DNA from: Pisaster brevispinus | Taxonomy: Eukaryota; Echinodermata; Asteroidea; Forcipulatida; Asteriidae | Direction: 5' to 3' | Assembly (NCBI GenBank): GCA_023634235.1 | Contig: JAMKCF010000003.1 | Span: forward strand, 13,052,742-13,116,741 | Length of the DNA: 64,000 nt | Shown: one piece after another, positions 28,601 to 37,253 of the stretch | Layout of the letters: every line of letters begins with the position of its first letter | Position numbering within the stretch: the first letter of the stretch is position 1 | The notes under the pieces: generated by a model | The model's input: the letters and a program-made list of their open reading frames with translations, nothing else | Told to the model about the DNA's origin: nothing | Databases searched by the model: none | Translations under genes and position numbers: made by a program

Positions 28601-31600
28601 TAACACAAATTCTAAGGATGTACATGTATGTCCTCACCACTGCCAGAAGCGTATTTGTTGCGTTCTCAGTGATGCCAGTGTATTCAATTAACAATACGAA
28701 AAACCTTTCATTCTCTACGAGTAGGCCTATACTCGTAGTGGCAGAATCCGTTACACCTGTTACTACGAATGAACTCGTACGTAGGCGGCAGTCAATGTGT
28801 TAATGTTACATCTTTCTGGTAATGAAATGGTATCAAGAGACCCTGACATTGACAACCACAGGCACTGTGACCCATACGCCTGGAGATACATGTACATATG
28901 ACTTGTACTTGAGTTGAGGAAATTATGAAGAAATGTCAGTTTTAGATGAGGGAGGGAGAACCCCAAATAGGTGAAACCCACATTAGTGAGATCAAACCAA
29001 CATGCAAAGCTCTGGTTGTGGATTTGAGCCGGGGTCCACAGAAAGCAATTTCTGTGAAAACATTTCCCAAGTCAGCTTATGGAAGGGGAGGGGGGGGGGA
29101 GTGTGGGGGGAACCGGACTATTCTGTTCTGTTCTGTTCTGCCACAGAGCATACACACACGTCTTCTGACGATGGTTGAGAACAAATCAACAGCTCTTTTC
29201 AAAGCAATCACTTCTTCCTAGAAGAGATTATTTCATAAAATATGGTGTACCCGAAAGATTTACAATAATATCTACAGTTCTACACATATCTCCACCATGC
29301 AAAGCCTAAAATTCTTTGATTCAGGAGAACTGTAAATGTACAGAGTTTCTCTTGTAATGTATGTATTTTGTAAAAATGAGAGGTGTGACCGAACAATGTC
29401 CTTTTCTAAACAGCAACACACAGTACGTAATTCTTACATTGCACACATGTACACGTCCTAACTTCCTTTTTGAAAGTGCACCGGGTACCAGTTTTTACGG
29501 TAACCAGTGTCTCAAGACTCAAATCTCTAAAGAAGGGGAGTCTGCACAGTTAACAATGAGGTTCACAGCTGCACTGGATGCCAGATGGCTCATTGACCCC
29601 AAACGCAGAGTGCAAGTTCATTAAGTAGCACACCTATCAGTGATCAAGTTCAGGAAACGTGACACACAGGGCAATGGTGTGAAAGAACTCCCAATGTGCT
29701 GCCCAGCCACAATTTGATGCGCGGCAGACTTTGCAGCTTTTTGTTTCTGCTGTTAGTACTACCATCCCGTCAGACATTCTGCCTTCACTTGCCGCACTAG
29801 ACAATTGAACTCACTCCTGTGGTTTGATACTGAGCTTACAAAGTACGCCATGTTGTATCTTTTGTCTCTCCATTTAAACACCCCTCCCCTTTTCTCATCT
29901 TGGCATAGAGTTCATATGATGTCTCTTTGGGCATAGCATTTTTAACACCAAAGTTTCAGGTGACTTGTTCAGTGTGCAGAATACTGAAAAAAGTTGAAAT
30001 TGCAGAAAACCAATCCACATTTAGCATGTTTAAAGTACATGTACAGTAGGTCTATGGGGCAGGAGTTGCTTTGGCACTGGAAAATGGTTTAGTTCAACCC
30101 TTGCAGTGCCTTGCATACAAATTATGTGTAATGCCTTCATTTTAAGCTGTAATTACTACTTCTTCTTTCTTCTTTTTTAAATTGCAAATAACATTTCTAG
30201 AAAACACTGACTGCCGTTAAAGCATACAAAGTTCAAAGCTGACTTCTAAGAAGGTACTTTATTTTGGTCTTTACTTGACCTTTTCACAAAGGTCACTTTA
30301 AGGTCATTTGGTGTGTTGTAACCAATCTATTTGGGTTAAAAATAGGGGCGATTAATCAGCCCTGCCAGAATTAGGCCGAGGACACTGCTAGGGTTAAGAA
30401 GTCATCGGTTCAAGCCGCATAGATCAGATGGCATTTGGGGAGAAAAACCAGCCTGCTAATTTTACATTGTGATGCCTGCTGAATCATGAGCATCAGTTTA
30501 GTATTTTAAAAATAGAGATAAACTACACTTAAGACTTTATACATTCACATTAGCCATGGTAGGACGTCAGTGTATGTGCACTACACTGGCGTCTTGGGTA
30601 TAAAGCTTCTGTACCATGCGAAGAAATTTTGACTATATGCTTTTTCATTTGACGCAAAGAATATACATGAATGAAGTTTCAGCTTCCTCCATCAGGTATA
30701 AATATGAAAAATGCTTGTTATAAATTTTTTTGCAATGGTACAGGACCTTTATACCCTGGACTCAGTCACGTTGTATGCAACGGAGGAGTCCAGCCTGGGC
30801 TACATTCACATTAGCTGTTTATTGATACTACACTGTAATTTTGAATGTACAAAGTAAGCTGTATCTGAATTGGCAGCTATGGTGACGACTAAGACTATTG
30901 CTAAGGATGTCCTATACAGTGTACTTTAACACATTGATGACGCGACGATCCAGCCGTAGCCATAGCTGTAGCCGAAAATTTTGACACTGTCTCTCTTTGA
31001 AAAAAGAAATAAATTTATTAAGTACATGTACATGCTCACATTGACCAAATTCACCTGTCGTCATCATCACAACTATCTTGGTTGTGCCATTTTGGGAGTC
31101 AATGTCCCCATGTCCCTAGCGCACATTTTAGGCAATGCAGCATTTACCAAAATGTACAGTTTGACTCCCAAAGTGGCGAGGGGGTAGACAGTAGCCTTGT
31201 GTACTGTGACATTGGTGCATGGAGTCAATACACACTATAGTCTAGACTCAATCTTACACCTACATGTAGGTGCAATGTACACTGTATGTACAGTGTATTT
31301 CACCAAATGCACCCAGCAGGTGTAGATTTCTTAGAAATCAAACTTTCACACATGTTTACAGTATGTACATGTAAGCCTACAGGTTTGTTATGGCTGTAGA
31401 ACTTTCCCAATGTTGGACCTAAATTCAAGAATTTATGTAGCCAAGACGTTCATTCAAGTACAAATGTAAATGATATTGGTTTTAAACTTGCTTTATTTTA
31501 AATGTACTTCTTTAAAAGAGGTTACCCTGGTTAAGAGGTTACCCACAATTTGCCACATCTCCAGTTAGATTCAAAATGAACCATGTATTTCATAGAGGAA

Positions 31601-34600
31601 GGACCATGGAAGGAGTTGCAACTTTCTTGTTTTAGAGGAAACATGATCACTGCCACAGTGACTTACATGACTTATGAGTAAAACTTTCATACTCAACAGA
31701 ATTGAAAGAAATTTTTCTGAATTCAAAGTAAACATATTTCTAAAAATTAAACATGAGATGAGGTGTTAATCTTCACATACACAAGACCACCGGATTTGTT
31801 CAGCCGTAAGTTTACTGGTCCGACGTTAAAAACATTGGTCTCGGGCGGGCGGGCTGTCTAGTGTTAATTTCGAGCCCTGTCTACATGTATATGTTGTGAT
31901 ACATTTAACTGTGGTTAGTCAGTGCACCCAGATAAACTGCTCCCTATCCACAATCAACATCACTCAACAAAAGGCACCAGATTAGTGGTTTGCTCTACTG
32001 TTGCTAAATTAATGTCACCAGCATTGTCATCAGATCAATAGGATTACCACCATGAAGGGTCTTGAACTCTGTCATTAAGCTGTGATAACTAACTGGCACT
32101 GAAATCAACTGCTAATTACTATTGAGTACAACTGTCAACCAAGCGCATCCAATTGATTGGTGAGCTTGCTGGGTCCCCCTCCTCTATTTCCTGTCTCCTT
32201 CTACTAAAATAAAGACATGTCTTTCTTTGACTGTGTGTTTTGTGCACTGTCTGTTTCTCCTTTGCTTTATACAGACTAGGCAGTTTGGCTGGAGTATGAC
32301 CCAATTCCTCCAACTTCCTCTTCTCTCATCTAGTTCCATGCCAAATTGGCATGCCTCTGACCCTGTGATAAGCACTTGTTTGAGCATACTGGATCCTGTC
32401 CTTCTGAATTCCTCGCATTGGCAATTGGATAATGAGGGATTTGGGACTGTAAGGGTTAATTTATCTAACGTAATGAACTTTAAAATATGTCAGTGATCAA
32501 GATCTACTGCAAAGCAAGTGCATGGTTACCAAGAAGAGCCTGTGGTAAGCAGTTTATATATAGCACCTTTTACCAAGCTCAGCTGTCACAGCATGAATGC
32601 TGGTCAACTCGTACGCACGCAAACTCGTACGCACCAACTCGTACACACACAAACTCGTACACGCACTAACTCGTACACACACCAAGTCGTACGCACACCA
32701 GCTCGTACGCAAACTAACTCGTACACCCACCAACTCGTACGCAAGCATAATTCACTACGTGTTGACTCAGGGAAAAGGTTTCGCCGTTTTGATGCAAAGT
32801 TATTATTATAACTTATAATATTGTAATAATTCACTACGTGTTGACTTCGGGAAAAGGTTTAATAAGTCTAATAATAATGAATTGCGTTTTAGTTTTGTTT
32901 TTGTTTTCCCTCAAGTAATTAAACTTTGATTTGACGGATGGCAATTCCCGCTAAAATCCGAAAGGTAGGGTTTATTTCAATTTGATATTTTTCTGAAATT
33001 TTGATAGTAAATAATTTTTGGAAAATAAAACAGATGGTTTTGGTATTTTTCTCAAATTTTGATAGTAAACAATTTTTGGAAAATAAAACAGATGTTTTGG
33101 AAAAACAAACTGATTTTTGGGGAGTTTTGTTCCTTTCTGAAATGATTGTTTAGCCCGTCAGTTAAATTATGAAATTAAATAAATTTAGAAAATAAAACAT
33201 ATTTTTGGGGAGTTTTGTTCATTTCCGTCAGTTAAATTTTGATAGTAAATAAATTTAGTAAATAAAACAGATTCTTTGGGAGTTTTGTTCCTTTCCGAAA
33301 TGATTGTTTCTGAAATTGATTATTTCTGAAATTGATAGTAAATAACTTTTGGAAAATAAAACAGATTTTTTGTTCAACTATAGTGAAAGTTTTGGCTGGA
33401 AATTTTCAAAAATATTGTTGAAACAGGTAATTGCATACTCTAGACTCGTTCAGCTTTTGTAATCTCTTTTGTAAATGTGTGGCCCTGAAAAGGGCCGGTG
33501 GTTTTCATGGGTCCTGAAAGGACCGTTTGGTTTGGGGCTTGAAGTTGCTCACATCGCAGGACCATGGAGGTGGCTGCACGCTGACAACAGGCTAGAGGTT
33601 TTCAGAGTCCCGGCTTGGTATGCGTCCTATAGCTTGAAGATCCTGCCTTGGACTTATAATCATAATTTTACGGTTTTATGTTTTACAAGTCAACTACTTG
33701 TCTTGGAGTGTCACTGAATTGGACAGCGCCACCATTTTATCAATCAAGTATCAATCATTAATTTCGAATTAATAATTCCCGCTTTCGAATTAATAATTCC
33801 CGCCTAGTTAAGTAGCACGATATTAGTGCTTTCGTTGTTTCCAATGTACAAGTGTCCCGTAATAAATACACCTGCGTACGAGTTTGTTTGTGTACGACTT
33901 TGCGTGTGTACGAGTTTGCGTGTGTACGAGTTTGTGGGTGTACGAGTTTGTGTGTGTACGAGTTGGTTGGCGCACGAGTTGACCAATTGGCGTACGGGTT
34001 TGCATGCGTACGAGTTTGCGTGCGTACGAGTTGACCTGTTTCCCACAGCATGATGCTATAAAGTAAGTTGAGCCAACATGTTTAGCTTTGATGCAGGAAT
34101 CGAAATAACCACTAAATGATAATTACAACTAACTAAATGATCAATTAACTGGTCAGCGTGAAAAGTCAGCGACCAGTAAATTTATCAACATCATTACGCA
34201 AGTACATTTTAAGCCCCCCAAACTAAACAAATGCCTTACTATTAAATTATAAAACTAAAAGGGAAGCAACACAAGATTCTTTTCAAAACCATTCAAAAAA
34301 TTTGTTTAAACCTAGGTAGAAAATTTAAATGCAATGCTGAAAAAAGAATAAATAACTGATGGACTGTTTTAATCACGTGACATGTAACATGTAAAAGGTA
34401 TGTATCACATTTGTAATTTCACTCAGTGTTAACATTAAAGTTCTTTATTAATAAATCGTTTAATACGAATTGGGTATATAAAAAGTAAGCAGAGAAAAAT
34501 GAGACTGATAGTGATAATAATGTTAGTGTCTTTTGGACAACCCTTCCTTCATGTCCTTGTTTCAAAGTACAATCAAAATTTGTGTCTCTGAAAAACTTTA

Positions 34601-35065
34601 ACTGACACGCTCAAAGACCACGGTTGCTAGATCATACCACAACTGGTAAAGGTAATTCAGCTGCGAGAAGACTGTACTGTGGTTACAGTGTATTGTTTGC
34701 ACCAAAACAAAAAGTTCGGAAGAAAAAAAGTAAAACATGAAGTGAAGAACTGAAAGTTTGGATTTGTTATGCGTTGTTCATGAAACCCACATGAGATTTA
34801 ACTATTCTTCAAGGACATGACTGACAAAAATATCAACGAGAAAAGAATCATTTTAAAACGACAAAAAAACAAACTTGGGGAGGACTTACTTCTGCCCGAC
34901 GAGGCAATTTGTTACCCATTCGAGACACTCTCCTTCTATTTCGTCTTTCGTCAGCCGACAAGTCAGACTCGAAAAGGGCAGATTATCCGTCCCGGCGTGA
35001 GTCGAGCTGAACTCCTCAAGAAACTTCTTGAAATGGGCCTCGTCTAGGTTGGGATCGGAACCCAT
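4196..35065 (-). CDS. PPM1F: PPM1E/PPM1F-type PP2C protein phosphatase (POPX/CaMKP family), whole gene
   Basis: Seven coding exons, joined as 35065-34890, 9332-9202, 7691-7492, 7102-6914, 6350-6207, 5832-5739 and 5256-4196, give one open frame of 1995 nt (664 aa). All introns are GT-AG, with phases 2,1,0,0,0,1. The family consists of Mn/Mg-dependent Ser/Thr phosphatases that dephosphorylate CaM kinases and PAK. Visible PP2C motifs are RMEDKH (about 151-156), YDGHGG (180-185), SGTTGV (236-241), GDSQ (256-259), [13 protein letters not shown] (300-312), ACDG (341-344) and SSDNITV (384-390). The N-terminal segment leading into KAPP..AAA matches vertebrate PPM1F, so no exon seems to be missing across the 25.6 kb intron 1. 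The catalytic core ends near residue 396. A tail of about 268 residues follows, acidic first and then Ser- and Lys/Arg-rich; it is longer than in human PPM1F and more like PPM1E. The PPM1E-versus-PPM1F choice is unresolved, and the gene may be the single invertebrate ancestor of both. Confidence 0.93.
5739..5832 (-). CDS. PPM1F: PPM1E/F exon 6
   Basis: A 94-nt exon encoding [11 protein letters not shown] and [12 protein letters not shown], the most conserved PP2C segment. The Gly after AI is split across the intron. Acceptor is ggtctag and donor is TTG|gtgagt. Confidence 0.92.
5998..6179. mobile_element. MITE-like family C copy in PPM1E/F intron 5, ending at exon 5
   Basis: Shares GTGTGCATTTTAGGTGATGCAG and GAAATGGCGAATGC, and ends GGGGTCAATAT, as in copies at 19122, 27467 and 31039. 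It stops 27 bp before the exon 5 end at 6207, close to the donor site. Left edge approximate. Confidence 0.55.
6207..6350 (-). CDS. PPM1F: PPM1E/F exon 5
   Basis: A phase-0 exon of 48 codons (233-280) carrying SGTTGV and WLGDSQVML, then [10 protein letters not shown], as in PPM1F. Acceptor is ttttgccag and donor is CCG|gtaagc. Confidence 0.92.
6914..7102 (-). CDS. PPM1F: PPM1E/F exon 4 (DGHGG metal-binding motif)
   Basis: A phase-0 exon of 63 codons (residues 170-232) with [14 protein letters not shown], the metal-binding motif of PP2C enzymes. Acceptor is atgcacag and donor is GAG|gtaagg. Confidence 0.92.
7492..7691 (-). CDS. PPM1F: PPM1E/F exon 3
   Basis: Encodes residues 103-169, including the PP2C signature [14 protein letters not shown], whose Glu/Asp pair (153-154) lies in the first conserved PP2C motif. 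Acceptor is ttcacag and donor is GGG|gtaagg. Confidence 0.9.
8884..9044. repeat. Interspersed repeat F, copy 1
   Basis: GGAATTTCATCTTTGAGAGG, AAGTCTATGGGAAACTTTTG and GACCAGGGCAACAGAGGCC. Related sequence at 10780-10885 and 51661-52030. Confidence 0.75.
9202..9332 (-). CDS. PPM1F: PPM1E/F exon 2
   Basis: Acceptor is cattacag and donor is gtgagt. Joined to exon 1 it reads [19 protein letters not shown], which aligns with the KAPPPLAAALA segment of PPM1F. It ends in an acidic run (YGDEEDMT). Confidence 0.85.
10910..11130. repeat. Minisatellite, CCAAACTATAGTTGTGATTGG-like unit
   Basis: About ten diverged 20-21 bp units (AAACTATAGTTGTGGTTGGC and AAACTATAGCTGTGATTGAC). The apparent SLANHNY repeat protein on the minus strand is an artefact of this array. 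Confidence 0.88.
12755..12930. repeat. Interspersed repeat G, copy 1
   Basis: CAGGGTTCCACATG, TTTGACCGAAGCACG and GTGTTTATCTTTGAATG have counterparts at 51400-51550. Confidence 0.6.
13579..13868. mobile_element. MITE family A, long variant
   Basis: Ends are GGGCCCAATTTCACAGCGC and the inverse of ...CTGTATGAAATTGGGCC. The interior (GCTTAAGCGTAAGCG, CCATCTTGCGCGTTCA) matches the copy at 16960 but not the short variant. Confidence 0.8.
15159..15174. repeat. Poly-C tract
   Basis: A run of about 16 C. Similar runs of 8-13 C lie near 2839, 9862, 12152, 16510, 19365, 20272, 20830 and 22681. Confidence 0.9.
15535..16105 (-). mobile_element. S1 SINE copy
   Basis: Shares the body (AGCACCTTACGAAGG, AGGACAAAGCAATCAC, AAGGACACAAG) and tRNA-like head (complement of GACTCAACCC...TTAAACTGCTAGGCCACGAC) with the copy at 58034, in opposite orientation. 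Confidence 0.75.
16960..17242. mobile_element. MITE family A, long variant, flanked by CAG
   Basis: TIRs begin GGCCCAATTTCATAGCGC and end GAAACTGGGTC. It is flanked on both sides by CAG (16957-16959, 17243-17245), interpreted as target-site duplication in an S1 SINE. Confidence 0.85.
17246..17437. mobile_element. MITE family A, short variant, flanked by CAG
   Basis: TIRs GGCCCTATTTCATAGAGCTG / CAGCTCTATGAAATTGGGCC. CAG trinucleotides flank it at 17243-17245 and 17438-17440, so it shares one duplication with the preceding MITE. Confidence 0.88.
17955..18157. mobile_element. MITE family A, diverged copy
   Basis: Recognisable ends GGCCCCAATTTCACATAGAG and CTCTATAAAATTGGGTC, with family interior (GAGCAGGATACCAGTCA). 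Confidence 0.8.
19122..19300. mobile_element. MITE-like family C copy
   Basis: CATCATCACACTAATCTTGATTGTGC, CCCCATGTGTTACAC and GTGTGCATTTTAAGCAATG align with the other family members. Edges approximate. Confidence 0.5.
19591..19629. repeat. (AAT)n microsatellite
   Basis: About a dozen AAT/ATA triplets. Confidence 0.95.
20463..20775. repeat. Interspersed repeat E, copy 1
   Basis: ATGACCATAAAAACTGACTT, AGCACTGGAGAGCTGTTTGC and AGGTTTGTTATTTTATTCAC recur in the same order at 56683-56965. Confidence 0.75.
21290..21500 (-). repeat. Interspersed repeat H, copy 1
   Basis: The inverse of this stretch aligns with 32275-32455 through CCTGACCCTGTGATAAGCA and TGGGCAATTGGATAAT. Confidence 0.65.
21780..21979. 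mobile_element. MITE family B
   Basis: Long imperfect inverted repeats start with GGTTCATACTTCCTGCGAAT and are mirrored at the right end (GCATTGGCAGGAAGTATTAA). A second copy is at 40475. Confidence 0.8.
22175..22610 (-). mobile_element. S1 SINE copy with a MITE inserted
   Basis: SINE body 22175-22386 (AGCACCTTGTGAG, TTGCTTAAGGACACGAG) is interrupted by the MITE 22387-22577 and resumes with GGACTCAGACCCATACTC, the tRNA-like part. Confidence 0.75.
22387..22577. mobile_element. MITE family A, short variant
   Basis: GGCCCAATTTCATGGAGCTG ... CTCTATGAAATTGGGCC, flanked by CAG on the left and CTG on the right, inside an S1 SINE. Confidence 0.85.
23319..23454. mobile_element. Short inverted-repeat element (TTTCACAAAG ends)
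   Basis: TTTCACAAAGCACTAAG at the left, with CTCAGCTCTTTGTGAAT at the right. A single related end occurs near 51628 (TCTTAGCTCTTTGTGAAAT). Confidence 0.5.
23798..23988. mobile_element. MITE family A, short variant, flanked by CTG
   Basis: Flanked by CTG at 23795-23797 and 23989-23991. TIRs and interior match the 17246 copy. Confidence 0.88.
24018..24048. repeat. (CCACAG)n microsatellite
   Basis: Four to five CCACAG hexamers. Confidence 0.9.
25006..25139. mobile_element. Small MITE with ATAGAYCC ends (family D)
   Basis: ATAGATCCCTTGCACAACGC at the left is mirrored by GCGTTGTGTAAGGGGTCTAT at the right (17 of 20 positions match). Confidence 0.75.
25470..25710. repeat. Interspersed repeat I, copy 2
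   Basis: Contains several CATCCCAAC...GTTGGGA motifs, then GGGATTGCCTGATAACAAG and GAACGGGGCTTGTACATG, inverse of copy 1. Confidence 0.6.
25867..26010 (+). mobile_element. Second tRNA-derived SINE family (S2), copy 1
   Basis: A tRNA-like core with TAGCTCAGGCGGTAGAGCCC (A box) and GGCTAAATTCCCGCTC (degraded B box) is preceded by GGCACCTCCAAACAAAGATAT. A parallel copy lies at 43089. Confidence 0.7.
26072..26279. mobile_element. Nested-hairpin MITE
   Basis: Outer inverted repeats contain GTCACGAA...TCACGAAAACCTT. An inner pair consists of AGAGGGCGCTATCATTCCT and AGGAATAATAGCGCCCTCT. Confidence 0.65.
27467..27677. mobile_element. MITE family C, complete-looking copy
   Basis: Ends TATTGACCC ... 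GGGTCAATA are inverted repeats. The interior has TTGGTTGCGCCATTTTGGG and GTGTGCATTTTAGGCAGCG. Confidence 0.65.
31039..31230. mobile_element. MITE family C copy
   Basis: Starts CATTGACC and ends GGAGTCAATA. The interior (TTGGTTGTGCCATTTTGGGA, GCACATTTTAGGCAATGCAG) matches the copy at 27467. Confidence 0.65.
32275..32455 (+). repeat. Interspersed repeat H, copy 2
   Basis: CTGACCCTGTGATAAGCACT and TGGCAATTGGATAATGAGGG match the inverted copy at 21290-21500. Confidence 0.65.
32748..33370. repeat. Degenerate tandem repeats in the foldback core
   Basis: AATTCACTACGTGTTGACT occurs at about 32748 and again at 32827. From 32990 onward a unit containing TTTTGATAGTAAATAATTTT, TGGAAAATAAAACAGAT and GGGGAGTTTTGTTC recurs four or more times. 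Confidence 0.75.
33461..33496 (-). promoter_or_regulatory. Histone-type mRNA 3'-end signal, inside foldback element
   Basis: On the minus strand GGCCCTTTTCAGGGCC (33496-33481) is a perfect 6-bp stem with the TTTC loop of replication-dependent histone mRNAs, preceded by AACCACC and followed by ACACA. Nine bases downstream is CAAAAGAGATT (33471-33461), resembling the U7-binding histone downstream element. I could not find histone codons upstream. Confidence 0.7.
34890..35065 (-). CDS. PPM1F: PPM1E/F exon 1 (start codon)
   Basis: The exon encodes residues 1-58 and two bases of codon 59. The ATG at 35065 has a good context (AACAAAATGG), and I saw no better in-frame ATG just upstream. It contains an acidic, EVEGE-like helix ([12 protein letters not shown]) corresponding to the PPM1F N-terminus. 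The donor is CAGAA|gtaagt. The 5'UTR and transcription start are not defined by sequence alone. Confidence 0.85.
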
Positions 35066-36518
35066 TTTGTTGGTGGCAAACCTCTGCAAACTGCAGAGTT
35101 TGTGAACGAAGGTGCAAATTTCCTACAAGTTGTGCAGTCACGGAGAGAGAGAGAGCGTCGGGTAAAGACTATACACTCCGTGTGTGTGTGTGTAATGTAC
35201 ATATAGTACAGAGTGTACATTACATTATAATGTACACAGAGATACGCGTCGGTCACGTACATGTAAATTATTGGGGTCAGATATGACGTCATTCCAGTAC
35301 CTTGTTGGTTGTGTACATGGTTCGTGTACATCATGCATCACTTACATGGTAACTGTCAAATAACGCTAAAAACAATCTCGAGCATAGAACAAGGACCTTA
35401 TTAACGTCGTAACTCAGTGTCAAGAACCTTTTTTCTTAATTATATGTTGCCACAATGCAGAGAAGCGAGGAAGAGAAACTGGTTAGCTTTCTGAACAAAT
35501 ACTGCAATATCACAGGGTACACACACCCACACACAGTTGATGCTGCTGTCTGAATCAATCACCCAATATCTTTGTAAAAATATGTAGACCTACTGGCTAC
35601 CTTATCCTAGCTTGCACTAATTGATATACATGCAAAAAACATTCTCAACATTGTAAAATCATATGGTAGACTGTTTGCACATAAAAATTAAAAGGAAGTG
35701 TTCAAAAGCTGACCCTTTTCAGCACAAACATCATCACTCTTTTTGCCACACCCCCACCCACCTTCTTTTTCCATCCACAGCATTTTCTATAAAAATCTCA
35801 TTTCATTTTCTGTGAAATCTCATTCCCAAAAAAGGTGTACTTGCAATAGAATATCTTAATATACCACCAAATAAATGTCTTTATAATTAAATAAACCATT
35901 GCTGATTTGTTTTATATCAATTTTTGTTTTTCAATTAACTGGATTAATTGGTTGAAGGATTGAACTAATACTTAATCAATATTTTAACTGTACTAAAATA
36001 AACTGCTGTGTGACACTTAATAGCATTGCCGAAAACCTCATCCAAACTGATAAACTGTCCTCTGAGAATACTTTTCCTAAATCTCCTCCCCACTATAATA
36101 AATAAATGGCGCCCTCGTGTCAAAGACTCACACAAATCAGGCAATAAAATGAAAAACGCAGACACATGAAACAAAACAGCTTGTAACCAACTACAACTCA
36201 TAACACTTGGTAGATCACTTTTCATCAGGATTTCATTTTATTTCCGAACAACCATGAATTTGAAAACAAATCCGATCACAACAAAACAGCACATACTAAA
36301 AATGACACTGCAATTGAGGACATTCTTTAGTCGGCTATTTTTGTCAATACAGAAAAACAGCTTAAAGAACAAACTGAAGACATTAAATGTGTTGTTATAA
36401 CATCCCTTACAAGGATTCTGCATTTTGATTGATTTAGAGCGTGTCACATGTCTTATTTTTACTAGAAAGCTGCGCGAATGTGACGCACTATACACACAGC
36501 AAACCAAGCCCAATACCC

Positions 36519-36595
36519 GTACGAACCAATGTACTATACCCATAGCAACCAATGTACTATACCCATAGCAACCATTGTACTACACCCATAGCAAC
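36519..36595. repeat. Tandem 23-bp repeat (CAATGTACTATACCCATAGCA)
   Basis: Three units with few differences. Confidence 0.85.
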
Positions 36596-37215
36596 AGCAG
36601 CTTCTTGGTACCTAGAAGTCAAGGCACAGATAAATGTTTGGTGTGTTATAAAACAACGCTTCAGGAAAATAGAACATGTCGAAGAGAAACTTCTGGAGTC
36701 ATAGTTTAACCACAGCACTCCAAGCAGTCAATATTTGTTTACTTTGATCAGAAGCATCAAATACTTCTCAAATACTTCTCCACTTGTGATATATTTCAGG
36801 ATCTACATGCGTAATTTGTCTTCTCAGTAACAGGTCCAGTGGAAAAAATGTTCATGTACACGAGATATTTGGCACCTTACGAACTTGCCGTGTGTATTAA
36901 CCTGTTAAATCTTGCAACAAAAAAGGTGATTTATTTGCATAAAGAACAAAGTACCCAATTCGACTAGTCACCATCACTCATACACAAGGCTGTCAAGCAT
37001 CACTGCATCACTTTATAGAAAGCTTGTGATACTTTTCTAAATAACCCGTTCAAAATCTACCTCGCTTATCAGAGTGGATGCTCTATCAGGTTGGCATGAT
37101 GGTATCATGAGAGGCTCATATGGGATGCAGCAATGTGAAGCTGGCTAGTTGAATTGGCTAAATAAATATAAGAAGTAACTATCACTGGTAAACTTGCGGG
37201 TACTACCATGTGTAA

Positions 37216-37253
37216 AATCTCTTTTGGGAGGAGTGTTGGCTCTGAAAAGAGCC
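37216..37253 (-). promoter_or_regulatory. Second histone-type mRNA 3'-end signal
   Basis: GGCTCTTTTCAGAGCC on the minus strand (37253-37238), preceded by ACCACACC and followed by AACACTCCTCC and CAAAAGAGATT (37226-37216) after 11 bases. The layout equals that at 33461-33496. No histone coding sequence is recognisable upstream (37254-37800). Confidence 0.7.

Larger units (their letters stand above)
32602..34036. mobile_element. Foldback-type element with tandem-repeat inverted arms, PPM1E/F intron 1
   Basis: The two ends share a perfect 32-bp inverted repeat beginning GGTCAACTCGTACGCACGCA. Each arm (32602-32745 and 33873-34036) is an array of 15-17 bp ACTCGTACGCA-like units. The ends are flanked by near-identical CACAGCATGAATGCT (32587-32601) and CACAGCATGATGCT (34044-34057). 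The core is AT-rich with degenerate repeats and lacks a convincing ORF. Confidence 0.75.
9333..34889 (-). other. Giant intron 1 of the phosphatase gene
   Basis: This intron of about 25.6 kb has a good GT-AG pair. I found no conserved exon or second gene inside it. It is mostly SINEs, MITEs, minisatellites, poly-C tracts and other interspersed repeats, listed separately, plus the foldback-type element at 32602-34036. Confidence 0.7.

Noticed and set aside
32604..32834. Long overlapping reading frames with repeated Thr-His-Lys-like or Tyr-Glu-Leu-Val units on both strands
   Set aside because: They are translations of the 15-17 bp tandem arrays of the foldback element, open in several frames at once, with no conserved domain.
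33758..34051. Reading frames in the right foldback arm
   Set aside because: Same reason: tandem repeat translation, present in all frames.
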